Assembly (NCBI GenBank): GCA_027886175.1
Contig: JAJNNQ010000008.1
Span: 7,443,001 to 7,507,000, forward strand
Reading direction: 5' to 3'
Origin: Phylloscopus collybita
Taxonomy: Eukaryota > Chordata > Aves > Passeriformes > Phylloscopidae
DNA length: 64,000 nt
Positions 1 to 9,835 of this stretch are shown here, in pieces. A program made the translations under genes and the position numbers. Numbering within the stretch: position 1 is the stretch's first letter; every line of letters begins with the position of its first letter. Below the pieces are notes generated by a model. That model saw only the letters and a list, made by a program, of their open reading frames with translations. It was not told the origin of the DNA and ran no database searches.

Positions 1-1730
1 AGAAGTGTACATATACCTTCTATTTTGTCATTTATATTTTGTGGATGTTAATTGCAATAAAGGGACAATAGTAATGCAGAGAACGACAACATGTTAATCT
101 GCTGCTATTGATAGAAAACTAGAAAGATACCAGGAGTTTGGAATACCTTATTGCAAAGACTAAAGTTTATCTCCAAGTCAGTTTATTTTAGTGGAAATTG
201 CTGTTAAGAAGTTAATGCATTTAGCCACCAGACTACTGAAGGGATCCATATTAGTAACCAGTACTGCTCTTAAAATATGCCAGTTTTGTTTCTCTGTAGC
301 GTACCTGTGGAGATTTTCATGAATTTCAGAACTTCAGTGATTTCCTTCTGTTTCTAATACTGATAACAAAAACTTCCCATGTTTTGTTCTTCAGGTTTAA
401 ATACCACTACACGCAACTTTTTTTTTTTCTTTTTAGTGTGTCTGTAAAAAATACAAATGTCTCTTTTGGAAGTTTAGTTGTTAAAAGAGAGTAACATACT
501 CAGTGTAATGTATTTATAGTTTGCAGTTTACTTCTGATTATTAGAGAGAGTTACACAAACTCTCTTGTAAGTTTAAAAAGAAAATCCTCTGGTGCTGCTG
601 AGATTTCAGATGTAAACATTACAGGCTTTCTATTGTTTTGAATCAATTTCAGCATTACAGACCTACAAAATATGTTTCTGAATTCTGGTATTCTTCCTCA
701 GGAACATTTAGGCCATTTTAAAATTTAGAGAAACATTTGCATTAAAAATCAAAAAAAACCCTCTTATTTTCACATGTAGCCTAAACCACATGTAAAGATT
801 TAATTACATCATCAGAGACAGAAGACTTCAGAGCACAGCCCTCTTTCAATTCACAATCTGATAATACAGTATCTTCCAATAATTCTCATGTTCTGATAAG
901 CATCTTTGCAAACTACTGCAAGTTTATAACCTGGAAGTACCAACTAAAACAATGCAAAGGATTGTGCCTGTTTTAGAGACGCCTGTGGATCCTGACTGAT
1001 GAAGACAGACAGCTGTGAAGGCTTGACATTGACAGAAATCTGCATTGGGAAAAAAAAAAAAAAAAAAAGAGCACAATTTCAAGCCTTGACACTGCCAGAT
1101 GAGGATATGCCAGTACTTCACTGAACAGGTTCAGACATCCCACTCCACACTGCATTTACTGGCATAAGGAGTTTCATCTGTACCACAGGCCTGCCCCATG
1201 CAGAGGGAGGCTGCATACAAGTTTTCTGTTGGTTTATTTTTGGGGGGGTTTTTTTAAGTATTTCTAAGGAGATTTGATATGAAAGTTTCCTAAAAGAGTT
1301 CTTCCCAGGCACATGTTAACCAAGACACTCAGAGTTCACAATTTGTTCAGTATACTGTCCTTAAATTAGGAAATCAATTACAACTAATAACTCAAGCAAA
1401 ACATAATTTCTCATCTTGTCTCATGATTTCCAGCATAGTTCCTGAATTCACCTGTAACAGAGACTCCAGGCAACTTTTACTGTGACATCAATATTCTGTC
1501 ACAAGAGTCTGACAGTCAAAATGGACTTTTAAAAAACTTCCCCAGTTAAATGGGACAATAATCAACTCTTTGCCAAGAGTATTTATGAATTAATTCTTAC
1601 AAGCTTACTAAAAACCTGTCTCTGAAGCTAAATTTAGGTTTAGCTTCTGAAAAACAGCAAAGAAATACTTGGAAGAACTACATGCTGAAACCAGCAACAT
1701 TATATTATATGGACTCAAGCCTACTGTCTT
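1..1730. other. AT-rich non-coding sequence
   Basis: No gene or repeat is identified. A 19-base A run occupies 1050-1068. A minus-strand frame near 767-868 reads like protein for about 34 codons, but without a clear splice acceptor, so it is not called. The stretch is best read as intron or 3' flank of the minus-strand candidate gene. Confidence 0.5.
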
Positions 1731-1732
1731 AC

Positions 1733-1780
1733 CTAACACTGTTTTTCATGTAGGTGGAAGCCACAACTACAGCAGCTTTA
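1733..1780 (-). CDS. Candidate small exon on minus strand
   Basis: The 48-bp segment lies between a good acceptor (TTTTCAATTACCCTGTAG, AG at 1782-1781) and a good donor (GTTAG|GTAAGACAG, GT at 1732-1731). One frame is open and reads KAAVVVASTYMKNSV with partial codons at both ends; the frame starting at the first base begins with a stop. Both splice sites are above average. It would lie downstream of the other minus-strand candidates. No product is recognisable from 15 residues, and a non-coding exon or chance pairing is possible. Confidence 0.22.
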
Positions 1781-2823
1781 CTACAGGGTAATTGAAAACA
1801 CAAATATATTGTATTGAATTCTCGGATTTCCGATAACATATGGAACATCAGATGGGCAGACTTTCATGGCATTACACAAATGAAATCTTTCTGAAGCTTG
1901 AAAGTTTCTTCACTAGGGTGTTAAGTATCAAATGTAATGAAATCATTTCTCTTTAAAAGCCATTTACAGAATAGATTTTGGAGGAATTCCTGAATTTTAG
2001 TGACCAGCAGAGAAGAGTGAACAAACCTTTTAACAGTGCTCACGCAGCACAAGGAAAAGTGCCCAAGAAAACACTGCAGATGGAAACAATTTGGTAACCA
2101 AAGTTACATTTTCTAATATGACTCAGATAAAGAACAAAGTCAAAATTGCTATTTGTCTCCAGAAAAAGGATGGGAACATTTTTCCATCTTCCTGCAAATT
2201 CTAACTGTTGATTTAAGATTAAAAAAAAAACATATCATTTACAAAGAGAAAGACACGTACACTGCCAGCCTAATGACATTAATATTTGGCAGTGCCTGGA
2301 TAATCTGTATGAATGAAGTTGAATATTTCAACACATCTGCTCACTGACAGATGCCATATCTTACCAATGAATTTCTGCTGAATTCTGACTTAAAAAAAAA
2401 ATGCTTCCTACCTTGTAACATTTTTCTTGCAGCTTAGAAAGTGAATGTAATGTAAAGTCAGCACTGAAAGTGGAACCTGGATCCAAGGTGCATCCAAAAA
2501 CAACCTTTTACTTGATCACTAAAGCTCACTCTAAGATGTAGCAGAGTATACAGCTGAACTCTATTACATACACATTTTGAAAGTACTCCTAAGGTCCTCG
2601 TGCTTCTGAAGTCAAGATAAATCTTCATTACCCACACTGTTAAAAATATTTAGAATTGGTTTTCTGCAAGTTTTCAACACTGTAGTTACTCAAAAACATG
2701 GTCATTGTAAACCACATTATACTTTTCTCTTGTAACACTTCTAGAAAAAAATACTGCTTAAAAATGATCTCTCCTCCCTGCACGACTGTAAATAAGAAAG
2801 TTGTGCGTTCAGCTCACTCTCAC

Positions 2824-2950
2824 ATTTACGAATTGGTCAGATGAAACATGGGAATCTTGCTCCTCCTTCAGCCAAAGCAAAAGCTGCAAATACTTTTCAG
2901 TTGCTGTCTCATCAGCAAAATAATCATTTCTTAGCGTGGCAATTTCTTTG
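2824..2950 (-). CDS. Candidate exon, coiled-coil-like acidic segment
   Basis: A good acceptor (CTTTCTCCTTCAG|C, AG at 2952-2951) is followed on the minus strand by an open frame beginning KEIATLRNDYFADETATEKY and continuing through a leucine-rich, charged stretch to SSDQFVN. The composition is protein-like (alternating charged and hydrophobic, probably helical), while both other frames hit stops within 10 codons. The exon could end at 2830 (donor TTC|GTAAAT) or 2824 (donor AAT|GTGAGA), both phase 0. If neither is used, the frame ends at a TGA at 2811-2809 and the exon would be terminal. It starts with one base of a split codon and so matches the two-base overhang of the 4887 donor. I cannot name the gene. 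Of the minus-strand candidates this looks the most convincing. Confidence 0.45.
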
Positions 2951-2954
2951 CTGA

Positions 2955-3950
2955 AGGAGAAAGTGAATACTTCAACAATAAATAATGTTAACTATCAATC
3001 CTTGAAGATTTGACTAAACAAACAACTGGTTTCTCCATCACCCATTCCCATGTACTCAGATGCCTCACATTCCTGAGGCCTCACTTCTGACTACAGGAAG
3101 AGCACTGGGAAGTAGAATGGGAGCCCAAGTAAGAGTGAGATTTCAAAGTCTTCATTATGCTCACATCTCCATGACAGAGCTAAGACCATTAAAAGGGCAA
3201 CTCTAGATAGGTCAGCGGAGGAATATAAAGTACTGACAAAATCAGAGTTAGGAAAGAATCTGGGTGTGATGCGCTACTGGACTTCAGTATGTTTCAGCTG
3301 GATGATTTAAAAACACAAGCACCAAGCATTACTGAGAATTCATTTCATATATAATGGTGGAAAGAAAGAGAATACTGCAATCCGGTGATGAACAGGATGT
3401 GCCATTTGAGTCCATCCTAAATTGAATGAAAATTATCAAAGAATTTGATGATGCAGGTATTTGGGTGCTTCTTTCTACAAGACTCATACAGAAGAACAAA
3501 AAATGCACTGTAAGGAATCTGAACCCATAAAATATATAATTGTCCAGCTTACCTGCACTTTTGAAGTGTCTGAAGGATACATATACCATAAATATAGGGA
3601 ATACTTTTATTATAAGGTATATTTAAGATACATTAAAAAAACCCCTTAAAACTAACCCTATAAACCAAGTGAGAACAAATGTGCATCTACATACTTCGTA
3701 AGTTTAAAAAAAAAAAAAAAAAAAAAAAAAGGCAATTTTAAAGCAGCATGTCAATCTTTTAGGTTTAATCTGCCTGCATCATTAACTTCTCTCACTCATA
3801 AAAGGAAACAAATGAAAATTGTCTGGTTTGGGGTCTCTATAGTCTCTGAGTAGTGTTCATGTCACACATCCCTTAGATAACACCACTAGGAATACTTTTA
3901 AAAAGTAAGCACATTCTACCTTCATCAACATTTTTGCATAACTGAATTCT
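2955..3950. other. Intron-like sequence with a long A run
   Basis: Apart from the candidate segment described at 3958-4023, I see no supported feature. A 25-base A run at 3706-3730 is followed by ordinary AT-rich DNA. A minus-strand acceptor-like TTTTCATTCAATTTAG near 3419 opens a short frame, but no donor follows, so it is not called. Confidence 0.5.
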
Positions 3951-3957
3951 TGGACTA

Positions 3958-4023
3958 ATCATCAGGAGCATTTAGCATGAGCAGCTCACGTGAAATGAGA
4001 AGGTGCTGAGACTCCTCAAAATT
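3958..4023 (-). CDS. Candidate alternative terminal exon
   Basis: After an acceptor-like TTTAGAATTTTCAG (AG at 4025-4024) the minus strand encodes NFEESQHLLISRELLMLNAP and two aspartates, then TAG at 3957-3955. The residues are amphipathic with an acidic C terminus and start in phase 0. Joining to the 4880 donor (phase 0) would be in frame. A donor-like AAG|GTAGAATG lies beyond the stop at about 3919, so the segment might instead be part of a longer non-coding exon. A minus-strand AATAAA (TTTATT at about 3606-3611 on plus) lies about 350 bp downstream and could serve as poly(A) signal. The acceptor tract is purine-interrupted and only moderately convincing. Confidence 0.25.
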
Positions 4024-4886
4024 CTGAAAATTCTAAACTTCTAAAATTCTAAAACTTCAAATTCCACTTCTTTTTACAGTAAAAATGATAGCCTTACTCT
4101 GAGTGGCATGAATTAGTACAGCTTCACCATGAAAAGCAGCATAAAGCTGTATAAATAGAACAATTTGGTTAAATACAAATAAGCAACTTAGCACAAAGTA
4201 AACCAGCACAGGTGCACTATAACTGCTTAGGTGGCTGCCCTTGTCATCTTATAAATGCAAAGTAACTTGAAAGAGCTTAATCACTATTAGGGAAAGAAAA
4301 AAGTTCCTTCACATTTACTTTAAGGTAAGACTCCACAATAGCCCTTAACCACAGAGCTGTTGATACCTGAAGTTCACATCCTACCTTACTTCCCACCAAC
4401 TTCTCCACATGCCCCTGAGTTATGAGCAAAGGGCCTGGCACACTGATCCCTGAATTGGTTAACATTCAAAAACATGCATATTAAATCTTGCTCTTTGGTT
4501 TACACAATCTGGGCATTGAAGTCCATGGCACTTTGGAAGCTTCATGACAGATGCAGGAAGAATAAAAAAGTCATTATTAGTTACAGGTATAAGGTGTTGA
4601 GGTGCGTAGAAACTAGTAAACCCAAAAGCTATTTATTTTTGCTCTTTCTTTAACAGTTCACAAAATCTAAGATAGGAATAATTATTGATTTTAAAACATT
4701 TACCTTGTGAAACCAACAAAAAAGTTGATCAGTGCAACAGCAAATTAAAATTCAGAGACAGGATAAAAATGCAGATTTTGCTCAAAAATGACTGAATATT
4801 AATGTATTTGAATTTTTAACATGTGTGTAACAGCACACACATGACTACACATAAAAGAAGGTGAAAGAATTATTTTTACCTCACAC

Positions 4887-4945
4887 CTGCCATCTGGGAA
4901 CATGATGGTGTCCAATGATCCAGGTTTAAAAACAGTTGCAGTGAG
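4887..4945 (-). CDS. Candidate internal exon, unidentified gene
   Basis: The minus strand reads LTATVFKPGSLDTIMFPDG in the only clean frame, followed by donor CAG|GTGTGAGG (GT at 4886-4885). A second donor 7 bases on, GAG|GTAAAA (GT at 4879-4878), would end the exon at 4880 in phase 0. The acceptor is taken at 4947-4946 after CTCCTCCTGAGAG, and an AG two bases earlier is also possible. A stop lies just upstream in this frame, so an exon start is required. Starting at 4945 the exon is phase 0, matching the short coding start at 6571-6585. The 4887 donor leaves two bases (AG), which match the one-base overhang of the exon at 2950. I do not recognise the protein. With only 19 codons, the call rests on splice signals and phase agreement. 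Confidence 0.35.
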
Positions 4946-4949
4946 CTCT

Positions 4950-6130
4950 CAGGAGGAGCCTAGTTCTCCTAAGAGAGGAGGGTTACTTTTTAAGGCTACT
5001 TCTTAAAGTCTCAAAAAAATGCACAAGAGAACCAGAAACCCTATCCTGTCACACATATTGTTACTTTGTCCCCCACGAGCAGGGATAGTAACACCGAAGG
5101 TTCAGCTCTCTTCTACATAATGGACGGAGACCAAGCTGTATTTTCTCACACTGATGGAGTTAAATGGCTTTCATGAACTGAAGGAAGCTCTCAGCTGCTG
5201 AAGATTCAAGGCATTTATGATACAACAGTGAGGAGAGCAAATCATTTCTTACAAACTGAAAGTGCATGCATCAACCTTGTTGTCAAAGCTATCCAGCCAA
5301 AAAGAGAGAATTCAGAATCCTTTACACCTGGCTTTTATCCCTGTTGACAAAAATTTGTGTGTAAAGAAGGAATGAAGAGGTTTTAACCTTTCAGCATGTT
5401 AAGCCTCAGTGGGAAATGTGGTAATTTCTCCACTTCGCTAGAATAAGGATGTATGCCACTTATCCACCCAGTGCCATCTAACAACAGTACCGAGCTGGCC
5501 TCAAAATCCTCTCCTTGTCATCCCCGGAGGAGGTCAGCTTGGAGCCCCTACCTGTAAAACGCCAGTCTATAAATTCTAACCCTGCACTTTGACAGCCAAA
5601 TCCCCTTTGAAGTCTCCACCCATGCAGTGGGAAACCGTAGCCATGCACCATCAGCTCTCCTCAGCCCAGAAATCTTGCAGCCCAGAAGGACAGCAAGACT
5701 GCATGCCCATCTCCATCTCTCCCAGACACACCTCACCCAGTGTCAACCCTCCCCTGTCACCTTCCTTTTCCCTGCTCCCACAGGTCCTGCTGTGGTCAAT
5801 CCAAGCCAGCGGGCTGCCAAACTCAGCTCCTCTTTTTCTTACTACATAGCTTGCCCTGGGAAATTATTTTAATTTCTCCCTCTACCCACCTCTGTTACCT
5901 TGCACGGTGAGAAGCCAGACCTGCCATGCCTACTGTTCTGCCTGGGAGGCTCTGCATCCCTTAAACGACACAAGGTGGCCGGGGACCACCCCTGTGGTGG
6001 TCCTGCCCTCTCTACCTCCCTCCACCCAAGCCTCTTCTCCCACTGCCACCTCCTCGGTGGGGGAGAGGGACATGCAGCCTTTTCCTCTGACTTCCCTAAG
6101 GAGACCAGCCCTCTTCTCTTCGCCCTGCCA
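4950..6130. other. Intron-like sequence left of the CpG island
   Basis: GC content rises gradually towards the island. Weak minus-strand exon candidates at about 5388-5437 and 5552-5580 keep an open frame, but they have a poor donor (GTTAAA) or a poor acceptor and are not called. A 20-residue plus-strand frame near 5110-5175 is also uncalled. Nothing else is recognisable. Confidence 0.45.
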
Positions 6131-6137
6131 TCTTCTT

Positions 6138-6142
6138 ACCTG
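6138..6142 (-). other. Minus-strand splice donor at CpG island edge
   Basis: The minus strand reads CTACAG|GTAAGAAGA, with CAG ending at 6140 and GT at 6139-6138. This is one of the best donor matches in the window. It sits at the left edge of the island and could end a longer alternative first exon. The minus frame running into it is open, but it lies in GC-rich sequence where open frames carry little weight. Confidence 0.45.
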
Positions 6143-6570
6143 TAGGAGGGCAGGACGTTCAGGCTCTCCTCCACCCCGCGACCCCGGGAAGGCCCAATTC
6201 CTCCCCTCAAACTTCGCCCCCACCCCGTGGCGGGGCCGCGGGTGGCGGGGACCGCATCCCTGGGTGCCCCCGCCGCCTCTATCCTGCCTGCTCCACCCGC
6301 GCCGCCCCCGGGAAAAGCCTCGCCTCGCCGCCACCCCCCTTCCTCCTCCCACCTCCGCCGGCGAGGTGCGAGGGGCCGGCGCGGAGCCCCGCACCCGGCG
6401 GTGTCGGCGAGGGGCGGAAGCGGGCGGGGGCGGCGGCGGGGAGAGCCCGGGTGCCGAGCAGGCCGCGCCGCGCCGAGCCCGCCGGCAGCAGGGGCGGGCA
6501 GGGCCGGCGGGGCCGCCCGGTGTCTCCGGTACCTGGAGCGCGGCCTGTCCGTCCCTCCGCACGTACTCAC

Positions 6571-6585
6571 CGCCCGGTTCGCCAT
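6571..6585 (-). CDS. Candidate short first coding exon (Met-Ala-Asn-Arg-Ala)
   Basis: On the minus strand an ATG at 6585 opens five codons (Met-Ala-Asn-Arg-Ala) and then meets a near-perfect donor, GCG|GTGAGTACG, with GT at 6570-6569. It lies centrally in the CpG island, as expected for a first exon that is mostly 5' UTR. The exon ends in phase 0. The upstream limit of the UTR cannot be placed. The same frame stays open upstream and across the donor, so the ATG and donor are the only specific signals. It could join the candidate exon at 4887-4945, whose acceptor can also be read in phase 0. I do not recognise the protein from these residues. An alternative is that the ATG is fortuitous and the exon wholly non-coding. 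Confidence 0.4.
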
Positions 6586-6741
6586 TACGGAGCCGCCGCC
6601 GCTGCCCGGCAGGAGGCGGCGATGCCCCACGCCTGTGACAGCTCCGCGCCGGGGCGGCCGCGGGCGGGCGCGGCGGCTTCCCCTCCCCCCCGCGGGGATT
6701 CCCCCCGTGTCCCCCCCCGGGAGCCGGCGGGCGAGGGCGGC

Positions 6742-6748
6742 ACTCACC
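6742..6748 (-). other. Second minus-strand splice donor in CpG island
   Basis: The minus strand reads ACG|GTGAGTGCC here, with the last exon base at 6748 and GT at 6747-6746. The six intron bases match the vertebrate donor consensus. It lies about 180 bp upstream of the donor at 6570, so the two may end alternative first exons or reflect different start sites. Confidence 0.45.
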
Positions 6749-6953
6749 GTGCGGTGTCGCAGGCCGGCGGGCGGTGCGGGCGGCACGGGCGGCGCTCGGC
6801 GCTGTCCCCGCGCCTCTCCCCGCTCCTCCCCGCGGGCGCTGCGCGGGAGGGGCCCCGCGCGGGGGGGGGGAGCAGGGGGGGGCCAAGTTTCACTCGCTCC
6901 GCGCCGCGACCCCAGCGGCCCCAGAGAACCCGCGGGGACGGGCGGGGGGGCGC

Positions 6954-6985
6954 ATTTGCATATTTGTCACCCCCGCGCTGATTGG
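6954..6985. promoter_or_regulatory. Octamer plus inverted CCAAT box
   Basis: ATTTGCAT at 6954-6961 is a perfect octamer (ATGCAAAT on the minus strand), an Oct1/POU-type site. Nineteen bases further right, ATTGG at 6981-6985 is an inverted CCAAT box of the NF-Y type. Both lie upstream of the proposed minus-strand first exon. An octamer close to a CCAAT box is a recognised core-promoter arrangement, but factor binding is an inference. Confidence 0.5.
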
Positions 6986-7278
6986 CCGCCCGCGCGGGGG
7001 CCGCCGCCGCGCGCTGACACGGCGGCTCGGCTCGGGAAGGAGGGAGGGAGCGGCGTGAGGGGAGGAAGAGGCGGGCGGAGCGGGGACGGGGCGCGGGAAG
7101 GGGCGTGCGCGGGGCGGGGATGCGCGGGGGGCGGAGAGGGGACCCGGGAGCGTGCGAATTTCCTTCCCGAGACACCTTCGCCCTCCCGCCGCAGCCCCCG
7201 CGGGAGGGGCGGCCCTGGTGGGGCGGGGGCGGGCGGCGCGGAGCCGATGAAGCGGTGCGTGCGGCGGGCTGGGCACAT

Positions 7279-7310
7279 CCAATATGGCCCCTGCGCCGGG
7301 AGAAGCCAAT
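7279..7310 (+). promoter_or_regulatory. Paired CCAAT boxes with YY1-like core
   Basis: CCAAT occurs at 7279-7283 and 7306-7310, 27 bp apart and in the same orientation. The first runs into AATATGGCC, which resembles a YY1 element (AANATGGC). Paired CCAAT boxes in a CpG island are typical NF-Y sites. They may serve a transcript in either direction. Confidence 0.4.
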
Positions 7311-7397
7311 CCCGGGCGCGGTTACTCCGGAGGCTCCGGCGGAGGCCGGGCCGGGATGCGGGGCAGGCCCCGGGCGGCGGCGGGGGACGGGGGGAGC

Positions 7398-7409
7398 GGG
7401 GATTTTCCC
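7398..7409 (+). promoter_or_regulatory. kappaB-like site
   Basis: GGGGATTTTCCC contains GGGATTTTCC at 7399-7408, which fits the kappaB consensus GGGRNNYYCC, and the 12 bases have near-dyad symmetry. The site sits in the right half of the CpG island. A single 10-bp match is suggestive only. Confidence 0.35.
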
Positions 7410-7574
7410 TGGGAAAGGGAAACTTGGCGCTCCGGCGCGTTTCGCGAGGCGCTCACGCAGCCGCTCTGGGCGCCCCGGCCGTGCCCCCGCAGGAGCGCGC
7501 CCAGCAGCGGGAATGCCGCCTCCGCTCTAGGAAATCACGGGGGCGCGTTTGACACCGGCACTGGGAATGGTGCT

Positions 7575-9830
7575 CGTTAGCCAAGGCGCTTCCTCCCTCC
7601 CTCTCTCCAGGCAGAACCCGTGGGCTGGCAGCTCAGTTCGTCTGACCCAGCCGTGGCATCAGCAGGTCTTCCATTGAAAGCCAAAGGCTTGCAGGGAGAG
7701 CAAGGGGAATTCCCGCCTGTTAAAGGCAGAGGTGGATGCCAGGCAGGACGAGTGCAGCCTCAGGTACACTGAGTCAAGCCACTTTGGAATGCATTTCTTG
7801 AACGTGCTAATAGGGCATATACATTCCAGCAAAGTTAACTGTAAGGCTTTTCTTTTACATATTTTTTTTTCAAGCATATTAAGATGAAGTGCGTTAAACC
7901 ACAAGTATTAATTCCAAGATCAAAATTTAGAAGTAACCGTTGCCAAAGACTCTGCAATGTTATCTGAATTAACTTTTCTTTTTCGATGTGTCAAGCTACA
8001 AAGCTGTTACATGACTCGTTTCTCTGTAGCAGGACAGCAGAGCGAAAAGCTCGAGGAGGAGTTTCTAGCACGGCTGAAATGAGAAACCTTGTTGGGTCTT
8101 GCCTACAGCTTTATCGGCTGGGGCAAATAAGGGGGGAAAAAAAAAAAAAAGGCCTCTTTAGGTGAACAGTTAAATTGCTCTTGTGACTTGACCTAAAGAC
8201 TAAGTTAAGTATTCCAGGAGTGCAAAATTCCCAGTCAGTTGTCCACACCCAGATATTGTGCTGGTGAGGACTACAGGCACAGAGGGAAATCTCACCCTAA
8301 GTCTTCCATTCCTTGCTAGCAGCAAACTAGAGATATACTTCTTATTCTCTCCAACCTGTTGCTTCTATGGTTAGGATATAATTTAAGGCAAATTTTGTCA
8401 TTATATTAAGTGTCAGGTTTGTTGTATACTTTATATGCTTAATTCTATAATTCATTAATTGATTTCAGAATTTCTAAATAGTTACTCTACTGAGATTCTG
8501 TAGATACAAGGTTGGTTTTTACTCAGCATTAGATTAGAAGACAAGCCTTTAAACAAGCTACTTAAATGTTTCATCTTTACAGAACCTTTATCTTTCTCTC
8601 TATCTCTCAATTCTTTCATCACAAAAATTTCAATCTTCCTCTGAGACTATTCAGAACACTATTGTTAACATTTATGCTAAATAAATATTTCTGTGTTTAC
8701 TCTCTTTTAGCTAGCCCTATGGTTTTTTTTCTTTCTAATTTCCCTTTCTCTGACTCGCAATTGAGAACATCATTAAAAAATAAATATAACTTTTTTTTTT
8801 AATCCTAGTGGCTTCTAAATCAAAACCTTTATGTCTCTGCTCCACTAGCCCCCATAGAGAAATAAACAAGTACTTCAATGGAAAAAAAGTTGGCCTTCAC
8901 CCTTTTATTAGAATTAGCCAGCCGGTGGTAGTACTCCCTTAATAAAGCTATCAACAGCAGTGTAACACTGTGAAGTGCTCTCAGCTCTGGACAGTGTGAA
9001 TGGCAGTGTCATACGTTGAGAGCACAAGCTTAGAATCATAAATCACATGAATGACCAAAAATAGGATCATGTGACTGGTTATTCTGCTGCTCTAAAGGAC
9101 ATTGAAACCCATGAGCACTTAAAGTTTGGATGAATCCTTTTAGAATTTAGAAAACAAATAAGTTACATAAATATATAGAATTAAATGGTGATTTTTGTTT
9201 TAGGTTTCATTTTCTTAAACATATCCATGTCTCATCAGTTTTGGAGATGGCTTTTACACGGTGTTAATTTTTATTTCTATCAAAACTTCTGACATTTTAC
9301 ATCACCACCCTGAAATCCTACTGTTGTTTCAAGCAATCATAATTTTAGCAGGTTCTATACATTTTATGGTATCTTTAATTTCTCAGCAGCACTGCTTCAC
9401 AAGGTAGTTATATTGTCTTGATCATAGTGTATTGGTCATTCTTTTGAAGTGTTTGGTTTGGTAAGAGCAGAAGAATACTTTGTCCCTCCACTCTTTTTTT
9501 TTTTTTTTTTTAATAAATGCATTTCTTCAGATGTCTCATGTACTGCAGATATAGAACACATGTATTTTTTAATGTTCGTGGTTCCCACAGAACTATAGTG
9601 ATTTATTCTGCCTTAGGTTACCACATGTGTGTCTTGTAACCCATTGTAGCTTACAGAGGGAGAGTTCTCCTGTACTCAAAGCAAGGACACTCATCCTCTA
9701 TCCTTCTGTAAGCATGGAATAAAATTTTACAAGAAAAACTCTTAACAGAGGAAATCAGTTGCTGTGCTTTCCTGTATTTTTGTTATCCATGGAAGTTGCT
9801 GCAGAGGTATTGAGGTCAGGGTCAAATAAC
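7575..9830. other. Non-coding sequence right of the CpG island
   Basis: GC content drops sharply after about 7600. There is a 14-base A run at 8137-8150 and an 18-base T run at 9494-9511. A possible plus-strand donor (CCTCAG|GTACACTGAG, about 7760) could belong to a rightward transcript from the island but has no supporting exon. No gene or repeat is identified. Confidence 0.5.
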
Positions 9831-9835
9831 CCAGT

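Larger units (their letters stand above)
6150..7570. promoter_or_regulatory. CpG island promoter region
   Basis: This stretch is strongly GC- and CpG-rich, while both flanks are AT-rich. It carries many GC boxes (GGGCGG and its complement), inverted and direct CCAAT boxes (6981-6985, 7279-7283, 7306-7310), an octamer (6954-6961) and a kappaB-like site (7399-7408). No TATA box stands out, which fits a housekeeping-type dispersed promoter. Splice donors at 6747, 6570 and 6139 all read on the minus strand, and I found no comparable donor on the plus strand inside the island. Transcription therefore probably runs leftwards, although CpG islands are often bidirectional. Long open frames on both strands here follow from the lack of AT-rich stop codons and are not evidence of protein. 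Confidence 0.93.

Noticed and set aside
767..868. 34-codon protein-like minus-strand frame (acidic, ends with TAG)
   Set aside because: No acceptable acceptor at its start. Frames of this length are common by chance.
3350..3465. Plus-strand frame and an opposite acceptor near 3419
   Set aside because: Neither strand has both splice sites and the frames are short.
4820..4843. Hairpin CATGTGTGT/ACACACATG
   Set aside because: A simple TG/CA repeat makes a 9-bp stem unremarkable.
5388..5580. Two further minus-strand exon candidates (about 5388-5437 and 5552-5580) that keep the frame open
   Set aside because: One donor is GTTAAA and one acceptor lacks a pyrimidine tract. Phase agreement alone is too easy to obtain by choosing sites.
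5907..7552. Very long open frames on both strands (up to 441 codons)
   Set aside because: They lie in the CpG island, where AT-rich stop codons are rare. The translations are Arg/Pro/Gly/Ala-rich in all frames at once, so they are compositional.
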